Assembly (NCBI GenBank): GCA_016125275.1
Contig: WGMB01000005.1
Location: 253,001 to 317,000, forward strand
Source: Acidobacteriota bacterium
GTDB taxonomy: Bacteria; Acidobacteriota; Terriglobia; Bryobacterales; UBA6623
DNA: 64,000 bases
Reading direction: 5' to 3'
Each line of letters starts with the position of its first letter. Position 1 is the first letter of the stretch. The translations under genes were made by a program, and so were the position numbers. Below are positions 45,549-53,668 of this stretch, piece after piece. Under the pieces are notes generated by a model. The model did no database searches, had not been told where the DNA came from, and saw only the letters and a list, made by a program, of their open reading frames with translations.

Positions 45549-46562
45549 CTAGACCGCGAAGCCGTGCTGTTGGCGATGGTGTGGGCCGTCGTAGGTCTGG
45601 GTGGACTTGAACAGCTCGTGGCGGCCGTCGGAGGCGCCTTCGGTCAGCGCCATCGACAGCAAGTTCTCCTTCTCCGAATCCGGCAACGGCTTGAAATCGC
45701 GCGCGATGGCGATCTCGGCCTTGAGCTCATCCATCGTCATCACGCCCACGACCAGCGACGAGATCGGCAGGCTGAGGGCGTAGCGCCGGCACTGGTCGTG
45801 CGTCAGCTTCGTTTCGGTGGGGATGCGGCCCTTGCCCGGGCCGGGGCCGCCGGCGAGCGACTTCATGCCGATCACCCCGACGTTCTTGCTCAAGCACACC
45901 GGCACGACCTCTTTCTGGAAGCTGCGGAAGTGGCCGTCCATCACGTTGATGGGCATCTGCGCCGTCGCCCAGTCGTAGGGCTTGTTGAGCATTTTCAAGT
46001 GGATGCGGGGATCCTTGTGGCCGGTGAAGCCGATGTAGCGGACCTTGCCGGCCTTCTGGGCCTCCAGCGCCGCGCGCAGGCCGCCCTTCTCGAACACCCA
46101 GTCCGGGTCGTTGTCGTAGACCATCTCGTGGAACTGCCAAAGATCCAGCCGATCCGTCTTGAGCCGGCGCAGGCTGTCGTCCAGGCACTTCATCGAACCG
46201 GCGTAGTCGCGCTCGCAGTTCTTGGTCATCAAGAACACTTTGTCGCGCTTGCCCTGCTGTGACAGCGCGCGCCCGATGATCTCCTCCGAGCCGCCCCACT
46301 GGTAGTCCCAGCAGGTGTCGAAGAAGGTGAGGCCTTCGTCGATGGCGGCGTGCATGATGCGCACGGCCTCGTCCTTGTTCTCCACCGCTCCGATGTGCCA
46401 GCCGCCGAGGCAGAGAATCGAGACATGCTCGTTGGTGCGGCCGAGCTTGCGCGTGGGCAAACCCGCCGCGCCGCTCTGCTGCGCGATGGCTTGCTGCGCC
46501 AGGGCCGCGGCCATGGCGCTGCCGAAGATGGATTGGAAGAAGTTGCGGCGCGAGTCAGGCAT
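45549..46562 (-). CDS. Tat-exported aldo/keto reductase
   Basis: A 337-residue (beta/alpha)8 NAD(P)H-dependent reductase. A twin-arginine-like leader (SRRNFFQSIFGSAMAAALAQQ) precedes the catalytic fold: FFDTCWDYQWGGSEEIIGRAL (Asp and Tyr), VFLMTKNCERD (Lys) and DLWQFHEMVYDND (His). The natural substrate is unknown; these exported forms are frequent in acidobacteria. Upstream an AGGAG site precedes ATG 46562, and TACAAT on the minus strand near 46592 may be a -10 box. Confidence 0.85.
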   Translation of the reverse strand: MPDSRRNFFQSIFGSAMAAALAQQAIAQQSGAAGLPTRKLGRTNEHVSILCLGGWHIGAVENKDEAVRIMHAAIDEGLTFFDTCWDYQWGGSEEIIGRALSQQGKRDKVFLMTKNCERDYAGSMKCLDDSLRRLKTDRLDLWQFHEMVYDNDPDWVFEKGGLRAALEAQKAGKVRYIGFTGHKDPRIHLKMLNKPYDWATAQMPINVMDGHFRSFQKEVVPVCLSKNVGVIGMKSLAGGPGPGKGRIPTETKLTHDQCRRYALSLPISSLVVGVMTMDELKAEIAIARDFKPLPDSEKENLLSMALTEGASDGRHELFKSTQTYDGPHHRQQHGFAV

Positions 46563-46660
46563 GGGGGATGTCTCCTGCGGTTGGCCCTATTGTAGGGGAA
46601 GGACCGGCCGCCGGGCCTCGAACGAAAGGAGAAAGGGAGATGGCTGCGAAGGGCGGGCGG

Positions 46661-46957
46661 CTACTGCCAGCTCGTCATCGCTTTCTCGCTGGTGACCAGC
46701 GAGTCGAAGATCGCCAGCACCTGCTTGCGGTACTGGTACATCTTCTGCAGATCGTCACGAAACTTCTGGTCCCACTCCCGCGCCCGCATCCACTTGCGGA
46801 ACAGGCTGGGAGAGATGTCGATCTCTTGCCGAATCGAGTCCGCCGAGTGGCCGCGCAAAAACAGGCCGTAGAACATAGCGGCTTCCCGTTGCGGAGAGTA
46901 AAACTCCTGCTCCGCAGTCATGCGGTGTCCGTTCCGCCTGGTCGTTCGCATCGACAT
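46661..46957 (-). CDS. small helix-turn-helix protein
   Basis: A 98-residue basic protein with a homeodomain/transposase-type HTH: MFYGLFLRGHSADSIRQEID followed by SPSLFRKWMRAREWDQKF. The short length, a Lys/Arg-rich N-terminus and no other domain suggest a DNA-binding regulator. I know of no precise family. It has the best-defined promoter on this strand (TTGCCG, 17 bp, TATACT) and would have a 25-nt leader. It diverges from the deacetylase gene across 108 bp. Confidence 0.7.
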   Translation of the reverse strand: MSMRTTRRNGHRMTAEQEFYSPQREAAMFYGLFLRGHSADSIRQEIDISPSLFRKWMRAREWDQKFRDDLQKMYQYRKQVLAIFDSLVTSEKAMTSWQ

Positions 46958-46987
46958 GGGTCGCCGTTCGCTCGTCAAAGAAAGCTC

Positions 46988-47016
46988 AGTATATACGCGG
47001 ACTCGGGAGGCGGCAA
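46988..47016 (-). promoter_or_regulatory. sigma-70-type promoter of the small HTH gene
   Basis: On the minus strand TTGCCG (47016-47011) is separated by exactly 17 bp from TATACT (46993-46988). The predicted start near 46981 lies about 25 nt before ATG 46957. Confidence 0.6.
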
Positions 47017-47065
47017 TAGTACTTGGCGGCTCCGCCTTCGCCTGCTGCATTTGTAGAATCGGGAC

Positions 47066-47806
47066 ATGCGGGACGAGTCTGTAGGTCCGAGCCGAACGTG
47101 GGCCGCCCTTGCCGGGGCCACCCTGGGCGGAGCGGCTGCGGTGGCCTATGCGGCGGTCTGCCCCGCGGCGCAGGTTTGGGGCCGAGGCTTCTACCGCGGC
47201 GGCGCCGCCGGCCGCGAGCTGGCTCTCACGTTCGACGACGGACCCAGCAACGAGACGCCGGCCTTCCTGGACCTGCTGGCGCGCTACGACATTCGTGGGA
47301 CTTTCTTCGTGTGTGGGCGGAACGTCGAGCGGCGTCCCGAGACCGCGCGCCGGGTCCTGGCCGCCGGCCACGAGGTTGGCAATCACACCGACTCTCACCC
47401 GCTGCTGCTGCGGCTGCCGCCATGGAGGGTGCGCCGCGAGGTCGAGACGGCGCAGCGCATTCTCGAAGACCGGCTGGGCGTTCGGCCCGCGCTGTTTCGC
47501 GCTCCCTACGGCGTCCACGCGCCCGGGCTCCGCGCCGCGCTCGAGCTGGAAGAGCTGACCGCCGTGCGCTGGACGGTGATCGGCAACGACTGGCGCTGGC
47601 CCGCGCCGGCCATCGCCCGCCGGGTGCTGCGCGGCGCCTCGCCGGGCGGCGTGATCTGTTTGCACGACGGCCGGGAAACCTTTCCCAGCGCCGATCGCCA
47701 GAACACTCTGGCCGCACTCGAGACGATCCTGCCGATCCTGCTCGCCGAAGGATACCGCTTCGTCACAGCCTCGGAGATGCGTGAAACCCTCGTTAAGGCG
47801 CTATGA
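47066..47806 (+). CDS. polysaccharide deacetylase (NodB homology domain)
   Basis: A 246-residue carbohydrate esterase 4 enzyme. An N-terminal hydrophobic segment (WAALAGATLGGAAAVAYAAV) anchors or exports it. Catalytic motifs are LTFDDGPSNE (metal and base Asp), GNHTDSHPLLLRL (metal His pair), RAPYGVHAPG and ICLHDGRE. It removes acetyl or related acyl groups from N-acetylglucosamine-type sugars. ATG 47066 lies 6 nt after TAGAAT (47054-47059), with no ribosome site, so a leaderless mRNA is likely. ACP follows after 10 bp. Confidence 0.9.
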   Translation: MRDESVGPSRTWAALAGATLGGAAAVAYAAVCPAAQVWGRGFYRGGAAGRELALTFDDGPSNETPAFLDLLARYDIRGTFFVCGRNVERRPETARRVLAAGHEVGNHTDSHPLLLRLPPWRVRREVETAQRILEDRLGVRPALFRAPYGVHAPGLRAALELEELTAVRWTVIGNDWRWPAPAIARRVLRGASPGGVICLHDGRETFPSADRQNTLAALETILPILLAEGYRFVTASEMRETLVKAL

Positions 47807-47816
47807 TGTCCCTCTC

Positions 47817-48086
47817 ATGGACGATGTCGTACAACGTGTGATCCGCCTGATCGCCGAAAACCAACAAATCGACGCTGGGACGATCACCATCGACTCGACC
47901 TTCGAGGAGTTGGGCGTGGACTCCTTCGACGGCGTGAACCTGCTGTTTGCGGTCGAAGGCGAGTTCGACGTCAGCGTTTCCGACGAGCAGGCCAAGCAGT
48001 TACGCAGCGTGCGCGACGTCGTCGAGGGCGTTCGGCAGTTGCTCGCCGCCAAGCCGGGCGGCGGCGAATCGGACGCCTCGGAATGA
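47817..48086 (+). CDS. acyl carrier protein
   Basis: An 89-residue ACP with the phosphopantetheine attachment site ELGVDSFDGVNL, Ser36. The acidic helical fold is typical. The motif reads DSF where housekeeping ACPs have DSL. It is dedicated to the neighbouring ketosynthase: its stop overlaps that gene by 4 nt. A TATGAT element (47802-47807) ends 9 nt before the start and could give it its own promoter. Confidence 0.9.
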   Translation: MDDVVQRVIRLIAENQQIDAGTITIDSTFEELGVDSFDGVNLLFAVEGEFDVSVSDEQAKQLRSVRDVVEGVRQLLAAKPGGGESDASE

Positions 48087-49300
48087 AGCGTCGTGTTGTC
48101 ATTACCGGCCTGGGCGTCGTCAGCGCCTGCGGCCTGGGCCTGGACGCCCTGCGCTGCGGTCTCCGAAGCGGGCGGACCGCGATCCGTCCCGTGGAGGCCC
48201 TGCCGCACGAGAAGCTGCTGGTGAAGATCGCCGGCGAGGCGGCCGGCTACGACCCGTTGGCGCACTTTGAGCCCAAGCGCCTGCAACTGCTCGACCGCTT
48301 TTCGCAGTTCGCCGTGGTGGCCGCCCGCGAAGCCGTCGAGCGCGCCGGCCTGTCGCTTGCCGAACCGGGCTTGGCCGAGCGCACGGCGGTGGTGCTGGGA
48401 ACCGGCGTCGGCGGCAAGACGACCGACGACGAGGCGTTCCGGCGGCTCTACGGCGAAGGCATACCGCGCGTCAACCCGCTCACGATTCCCCGGTTGATGG
48501 CCAGCGCCGCCACCTCGCAGGTGACGATGGATCTGGGTGTCACCGGCCCCGCTTTCACCACCACCAGCGCCTGCGCCTCCTCCTCGCACGCCATCGGCCA
48601 AGCCTACTGGATGGTGCAGCACGGCCAGGTGGAAGCGGCCCTCACCGGCGGCAGCGAAGCCTGCATCACGCTGGGAACCTGGAAGGCCTGGGAGGCCATG
48701 CGCGTGATGGCGCCGGACGCCTGCCGCCCCTTCAGCAAGGAACGCCGCGGCATGGTGCTGGGGGAGGGCGCCGCCATCGCCGTGCTCGAGCCCCTCGAGA
48801 GGGCTCAGGCCCGGGGCGCCAAAATCTGGGCCGAGATCGTGGGCTTCGGCATGGCCGCGGACGCCGGCCACATCGTCGAGCCCTCGTGGGTGGGAGCCGC
48901 CCGCGCCCTACGCTGCGCCGTCGCCGATTCCGAGCTGGCGCCGGAGCAGATCGGCTACATCAATACCCACGGCACGGGCACGGCGTCCAACGACGCTGCC
49001 GAGTGCCGGGCCATCCGTGAAGTCTTCGGCCCCCTGGCCGATCGGCTGGCGGTCTCGTCCACCAAGTCGTTGCACGGCCACGCCCTGGGGGCGTCGGGAG
49101 CGATCGAGCTGGCGGCTTCGGCGCTGGCGCTGCGGGAGGGCTTCCTGCCGCCGACGCTCAACTATCTCGGCGCCGATCCCGCCTGCGACCTCGACTGCAT
49201 CCCCAACGAAGCGCGGAGCGTGCAAGTCGAGGCGGCGCTGTCGAGCTCCTTCGCCTTCGGCGGCCTCAACGCCGTGCTGGCGCTGCGCAGCGTCGGCTAA
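48083..49300 (+). CDS. beta-ketoacyl-ACP synthase (FabF/NodE type)
   Basis: A 405-residue thiolase-fold ketosynthase. The catalytic triad is visible: Cys in TTTSACASSSHAIG, His in NTHGTGTASNDAAE and His in KSLHGHALGASGAIE. It condenses malonyl-ACP with an acyl chain. Coupled to its own ACP and a NodB-type deacetylase, it resembles the nodF-nodE pair of rhizobia, but no other Nod or fatty-acid gene is present. A housekeeping FabF is less likely because there is no fabD, fabG or fabH nearby. Confidence 0.9.
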   Translation: MKRRVVITGLGVVSACGLGLDALRCGLRSGRTAIRPVEALPHEKLLVKIAGEAAGYDPLAHFEPKRLQLLDRFSQFAVVAAREAVERAGLSLAEPGLAERTAVVLGTGVGGKTTDDEAFRRLYGEGIPRVNPLTIPRLMASAATSQVTMDLGVTGPAFTTTSACASSSHAIGQAYWMVQHGQVEAALTGGSEACITLGTWKAWEAMRVMAPDACRPFSKERRGMVLGEGAAIAVLEPLERAQARGAKIWAEIVGFGMAADAGHIVEPSWVGAARALRCAVADSELAPEQIGYINTHGTGTASNDAAECRAIREVFGPLADRLAVSSTKSLHGHALGASGAIELAASALALREGFLPPTLNYLGADPACDLDCIPNEARSVQVEAALSSSFAFGGLNAVLALRSVG

Positions 49301-49337
49301 CGCCTTTCGCGGCGTGCTAGAATCGCGCCGGAAAGCC

Positions 49338-52121
49338 ATGAAAAAACTGATCCTGCTCGCGCTGGCGAGCGCGTCGGCCGTGCTCGCCGCGCCCGTGACG
49401 ATCTATCTCGAGCTCGGCGTCGGCGCGAAAGAGGTCGAGCGCTGGGGCGGTTCGATCCGGCTCTCCGGCGGACGCATCCTCTCGCTCGAGGGCCGTCACT
49501 TCTCCGCCGAGGACAGCGTGATCGGCTCCGACCGCTGGCAGACCGCCACGCGCCGCGAGCAGATCGACGGCTTTCCCAAGGTCAACTACAACGAGATGAG
49601 CCCGGCCGAGCTGCCGCCCACGCTCTACTCGCCGGTCGGCCTGTGGGCGACCATCGAGGCTCCCGAAGGCGCCCGCGTCTCCGTCAGCACCGAGCAGGGC
49701 GACTTCGCCTTCCGCATCGACCAGCTCTCCCACCAGGCCAAGCCCTTTCTCGAGGGCCGCGTGATGGCCTCCACCACGTCTTCGGTGGAAAAGCTCACCA
49801 GCGAGGACTACGAAGACGACGAGGCGGCCATCGCCAAGCTTTCTGACGGTTCGCTGGCGGTGGGCTGGGTGAGCTACCGGGACCGCGCCGACCGGGTCTT
49901 CGTCCGCACGCGCGCCGCCAACGGCGCCTGGTCCGAGCCCGAAGAGGTGACGCCGAGCCCCGCCGACCTCTGGCGCGTCTCGCTCGCCGCCGATTCCTCG
50001 GGCGGCCTGTGGGCTTTCTGGTCGCAGCGCAACGGGACGGCGTGGGAGCTGTGGGGCCGCCACAAGACCGGCGGCTCGTGGAAAGCCGCCGAGAAGCTCT
50101 GCGCCACCGGGTCCAACACCTTCCACCGCGCCGCCTCCTCGGCTGACGGACGCGTCTACGTGGTTTGGCAGAGCTTTCGCGGCGTGGGCCTGGAGACGCA
50201 GAGCGACATCTACGGCCGCGCCTGGACCGGCGACGGCTGGGGAGCCGAGGTGCGCCTGAGCGAGTCGGCGGCCAACGACTGGGAGCCCTTCGTGGCGGCC
50301 GGCGCCGGTTCGGAAGCCTATGTCGCGTGGGACAGCTACGAGGGCGGCAACTACGACGTCTTCTTCCGCTCGTTCTCCGGCGGCCAGGCGGGCCCGATCC
50401 GCCGCATCACCAAGAGCCCCCGCTTCCAGGCGCACGCCACCGTGGCCGTCGACCCGCAAGGTCGCCCGTGGGTCGCCTGGGACGAATCGGGCGCGAACTG
50501 GGGCAAGGACCAGGGCTACCTCATCACCCCGCCGCTGGGCATCCCCTTGCACCAGGAGCGCACGCTGCGGGTGGTGATGTGGGACGGCGGCCAGTGGCTG
50601 ACGCCCAAACGTGAGCTGGAGCCCTTCTACGTCTACCAGCTCTACCCGAACTTCGAGAATCCCCAGATCGCCTTCGACGGCAAGGGCGTGCTGAACATGG
50701 TGTTCCGGCACTGGACGCGGGCCCAGGCGCACTCGATCGGCGCCAAGATCTTGTGGGAAAACTTCCTGTCCCGCTTCGACGGCGAACGCTGGACGCGGCC
50801 GGTGCCGATGGCCCACTCGGCGGGCTCGATCGAGAAACGGCCGGCGCTCACGCGGGACGATTCCGGCGATCTGCACGCCGCCTGGATGACCGACAACCGA
50901 CCGTTCCCTGATTTGGTTCCCCAAAACGCCGAGATCTACTATGGCGGACTGGGCCAATCGTCCACGCCGCCCTCCTACGGGACCGAGCAGTTCCTGCCCT
51001 ACACCGAGCCCTACGTCGAGGAGGTTCCGGTTCACCCGACCGAAGAGGAAGATGTGGCGGCCATCCGCGACTACACCATCGAGGCGGGCGGCAAGAAGTA
51101 CAAGATCTTCCGCGGCGACATGCACCGCCACACCGACGTGTCGCAGGACTTCAAGTACGACGGCTCGCTGATCGAGGTCTACCGCTACGGGCTCGATGCG
51201 GCCGGCTTCGACTACATCGTGCCGACCGACCACCAGTTGGGCTACGACATGGAGTTCACCTGGTGGCAGGACGAAAAGCTCAAGGACCTGTTCCACGTGG
51301 CGGGGCGGTTTGCGCCGATGTTCGGCTACGAGCGGTCGGTGAACTACCCCAACGGCCACCGCAACGTGATCTACGGCAAGCGCGGCAACCGCACGCTGCC
51401 GGTGGCGCCGGATGAGCGCCAGGGGAGGGTCCGCACCGGGCCGATCCTGTTCCCGCACCTCAAGAAGACCGACGGCATCTCCATGCCGCACTCCTCGGGC
51501 ACCGCGCAGGGCACCGACTTTGCGGACAACGATCCGGAAGTGGAGCCGTTGATCGAGATCTTCCAGGGCTACCGCGCCAGCTACGAGTACATGGACGCCC
51601 CGCTGGCGGCCAGCCCGCAGCGGCTACGCGAGCAGCGCTCGGGCTTCAACCCGTTGGGCTACTACTGGGACGCCCTCAAGAAGGGCTACAAGCTGGGCGT
51701 GCAGGCCTCCACCGACCACTGGTCGACGCACATCTCCTACGCCATGCTGGTGGCCGAGGACTTCACGCGGGAGTCGATGTTCAACGCGATCAAGTCGCGG
51801 CACGCCTATGCCGCCACCGACAACATCATTCTGGACTTTCAGGCCGAGATCGACGGCAAGACGGCGATCATGGGCGACGTCTTGGACTCGCAGTCCGAGC
51901 AGGCGCCGACGCTGACGCTCAAAGCCAAGGGCACCGACCGCATCAAGCAACTGGTGATCGTGAAGAACGAGCAGATCATCTACGAGCGGCGCCCGAATGC
52001 GGATTCGGTGACGCTGCGGTACCGGGACACGGATTTCAAGGCGGGCTCGAACTACTATTACTTCCGCGTTTTGCAGAACAACGGCATGGTGGCCTGGAGC
52101 TCGCCGATCTGGGTGGAATAA
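49338..52121 (+). CDS. secreted PHP-domain (DUF3604-like) protein with N-terminal propeller
   Basis: A 927-residue exported protein: signal peptide (MKKLILLALASASAVLAAPV), a beta-propeller-like N-terminal half with repeated Asp/Trp blades (AIAKLSDGSLAVGWVSYRD, WDSYEGGNYDVFFRSFSGG), then a PHP/DUF3604-type domain from about residue 590 (GDMHRHTDVSQDFKYDGS, YIVPTDHQLGYDM, STDHWSTHISYAML). The His/Asp residues fit a metallophosphoesterase site. Function is unknown. An extended -10 element TGCTAGAAT (49315-49323) lies just upstream of ATG 49338. Confidence 0.8.
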   Translation: MKKLILLALASASAVLAAPVTIYLELGVGAKEVERWGGSIRLSGGRILSLEGRHFSAEDSVIGSDRWQTATRREQIDGFPKVNYNEMSPAELPPTLYSPVGLWATIEAPEGARVSVSTEQGDFAFRIDQLSHQAKPFLEGRVMASTTSSVEKLTSEDYEDDEAAIAKLSDGSLAVGWVSYRDRADRVFVRTRAANGAWSEPEEVTPSPADLWRVSLAADSSGGLWAFWSQRNGTAWELWGRHKTGGSWKAAEKLCATGSNTFHRAASSADGRVYVVWQSFRGVGLETQSDIYGRAWTGDGWGAEVRLSESAANDWEPFVAAGAGSEAYVAWDSYEGGNYDVFFRSFSGGQAGPIRRITKSPRFQAHATVAVDPQGRPWVAWDESGANWGKDQGYLITPPLGIPLHQERTLRVVMWDGGQWLTPKRELEPFYVYQLYPNFENPQIAFDGKGVLNMVFRHWTRAQAHSIGAKILWENFLSRFDGERWTRPVPMAHSAGSIEKRPALTRDDSGDLHAAWMTDNRPFPDLVPQNAEIYYGGLGQSSTPPSYGTEQFLPYTEPYVEEVPVHPTEEEDVAAIRDYTIEAGGKKYKIFRGDMHRHTDVSQDFKYDGSLIEVYRYGLDAAGFDYIVPTDHQLGYDMEFTWWQDEKLKDLFHVAGRFAPMFGYERSVNYPNGHRNVIYGKRGNRTLPVAPDERQGRVRTGPILFPHLKKTDGISMPHSSGTAQGTDFADNDPEVEPLIEIFQGYRASYEYMDAPLAASPQRLREQRSGFNPLGYYWDALKKGYKLGVQASTDHWSTHISYAMLVAEDFTRESMFNAIKSRHAYAATDNIILDFQAEIDGKTAIMGDVLDSQSEQAPTLTLKAKGTDRIKQLVIVKNEQIIYERRPNADSVTLRYRDTDFKAGSNYYYFRVLQNNGMVAWSSPIWVE

Positions 52122-52197
52122 GCGCTTCCGCGGACATCCGCGCCGGGGAAGGGTGGCGCGGGCAAGCTCCGGTCCGGCGGACGCTGGGGAGGGGTGA

Positions 52198-52845
52198 GTG
52201 AGTTTCAAGCGCATGGGGACGGCGCTGACGGTTGTGGCGATCCTGGCAGCGATCGCCTTCTGGCAGTGGGGCCGCCGCATCGAGTTCACGCTCGGCGGCA
52301 TGATGGTGAACCTGGGCTACCGGCTGCAGGACCCGCTCGAGGAATACGACTTCGAGCACGAGGAGCTGACGCCGCAGCAGATTTGGGAAGAGTTTCTGCG
52401 GCAGAACGACAGGGCGGCCTCGGTGCGCGAGGTCTGGCCTCGCTCAGCCCGCCACCCGCTCGTCGCGCTGGTGACCTGCATGGACGCGCGGCTCGATACC
52501 AGTGAGATCGCCGGCGACACGCGCCGCTACTACTACGTGCTGCGGCTGGCCGGCTCCGTGCTGGCGCCCAAGGAAGAGGAGATGCTGGAGCTGGCGGTGG
52601 CCAACGGGACGAAGGTCGTGGTCTTCACGACCCACACCGATTGCGCCGCCGAGAAGATGGCCGCCGACGCCGCGCAACGGCCGCTCTACCCCAGCCTGAC
52701 GGAAGCGCTCGCGGAGCGCGACGAGCGTTTTCAGGAGTTTCTCGACCGGCCGGTCATTCGCGAACGCATCGCCGCCCATGAGCTGCTGGTCCAGCGCATG
52801 GTGCTCGACACGGCGACCGATCGCGTCGTCCCGGCGGCGCCTTGA
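52198..52845 (+). CDS. membrane-anchored beta-carbonic-anhydrase-like protein
   Basis: A 215-residue protein with an N-terminal membrane helix (about 8-24, TALTVVAILAAIAFWQWG). A beta-carbonic anhydrase-like core follows. The zinc ligands appear as Cys94 with Asp96 and Arg98 (CMDARLD) and His146 with Cys149 (HTDC), as in the family pattern. The family RNAG motif is replaced by RLAGS. It may hydrate CO2 or be an inactive relative. The GTG start follows GGGGAGGGG. It lies 76 bp after the PHP protein. Confidence 0.75.
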   Translation: MSFKRMGTALTVVAILAAIAFWQWGRRIEFTLGGMMVNLGYRLQDPLEEYDFEHEELTPQQIWEEFLRQNDRAASVREVWPRSARHPLVALVTCMDARLDTSEIAGDTRRYYYVLRLAGSVLAPKEEEMLELAVANGTKVVVFTTHTDCAAEKMAADAAQRPLYPSLTEALAERDERFQEFLDRPVIRERIAAHELLVQRMVLDTATDRVVPAAP

Positions 52846-52881
52846 TAGGCGCCGCCGTGCCGGGCCCGGCACGCCTGCCGG

Positions 52882-53466
52882 TCAGCCCACGGACGATCCG
52901 CTGGTCCGGTCATAGACCATACGGAGCTCGATGGTTTGAGGCAGCCGGCCGCCCTCGATCCGCCGGTCGATCACCAAGCGGTTCCCGTCGCTGGAGAGCG
53001 AGTGCGTCGTCGTCGCCTCGACGCCTCGATCGGTCTTCGCGGTGGTGACGAGAGAATCGCCTTGCCATTGCGTACGGGTCTCCACGGAGCCGCGCTCGCC
53101 TTCCTGGCGTTTGGTTTCGCCGTTGGCGACGAGTGTGCGGGAATGGCCGCCGGCCGTGAGCGTGACGTTGTCTCCCTCCACCTGAATGGAGAGGTTCTCG
53201 GCCGCCTCGGCCATGCGTTCGAGGGCCTGCTGCATGCGATCGGAGCCCCCGCGCAGCCGCGCCAGGCCGCCCCGGCGGCCCTTGCCGGCGCCGTCGAGGG
53301 CCTCCTGAATCTTCTGCTTGGGGTCGTCGCTCTCGTCGTGGTTCAGCAGCCACTGGCCGGCGAGCTGCGAGCGGTTCGCCGCATCGGCCGATCGCAGAAC
53401 GGCCAAGCCGGCGAGCGCGCCGAGGCACGCGCGACGGGTGAGGGAAGCCAGGATGGGTTGGGACAT
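52882..53466 (-). CDS. secreted hypothetical protein
   Basis: A 194-residue exported protein with a Tat-like signal (LTRRACLGALAGLAVLRSADA). The mature part is rich in charged residues with a helical first half (KIQEALDGAGKGRRGGLARL) and a strand-rich second half with IQVEGDNVTLTAGGHSRTLV. No family is recognised. A GGAGAG ribosome site precedes ATG 53466. It is divergent from marR across 192 bp. Confidence 0.7.
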   Translation of the reverse strand: MSQPILASLTRRACLGALAGLAVLRSADAANRSQLAGQWLLNHDESDDPKQKIQEALDGAGKGRRGGLARLRGGSDRMQQALERMAEAAENLSIQVEGDNVTLTAGGHSRTLVANGETKRQEGERGSVETRTQWQGDSLVTTAKTDRGVEATTTHSLSSDGNRLVIDRRIEGGRLPQTIELRMVYDRTSGSSVG

Positions 53467-53622
53467 GGTGAGCGGTCTCTCCTTTGCCGGTTTGCAGGAT
53501 CGGAAGTCAGCGACCCTGCGCAGGGCGGGGTCTGATCCTGGTCTTGGGACGTCCGGCTCGGCTCCGCCCGTTGCCGCGGCATTGTGAAGACTTGTAAACG
53601 CCCCCCCCCCGCGGCGAGATCG

Positions 53623-53652
53623 TTGACAGGTTGTTTCCGTGGAAAGTATATT
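53623..53652 (+). promoter_or_regulatory. marR promoter
   Basis: TTGACA (53623-53628), 18 bp, TATATT (53647-53652). The predicted start falls at ATG 53659, giving a leaderless mRNA. The repressor dyad covers the spacer and the start codon. Confidence 0.65.
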
Positions 53653-53668
53653 ATTTCCATGGAAACAA
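53631..53668. promoter_or_regulatory. double-palindrome MarR operator
   Basis: TTGTTTCCGTGGAAA (53631-53645) and TTTCCATGGAAACAA (53654-53668) are inverted copies with one mismatch and an 8-bp spacer. Each half also contains a 12-bp palindrome (TTTCCGTGGAAA imperfect, TTTCCATGGAAA perfect), with centres 20 bp apart, about two helical turns. It overlaps the promoter and the ATG of marR, a layout expected for autorepression. Confidence 0.7.

Noticed and set aside
53601-53610. Run of ten C residues upstream of marR
   Set aside because: Possible slippage tract for phase variation, but it lies outside the promoter boxes and no coding frame crosses it.
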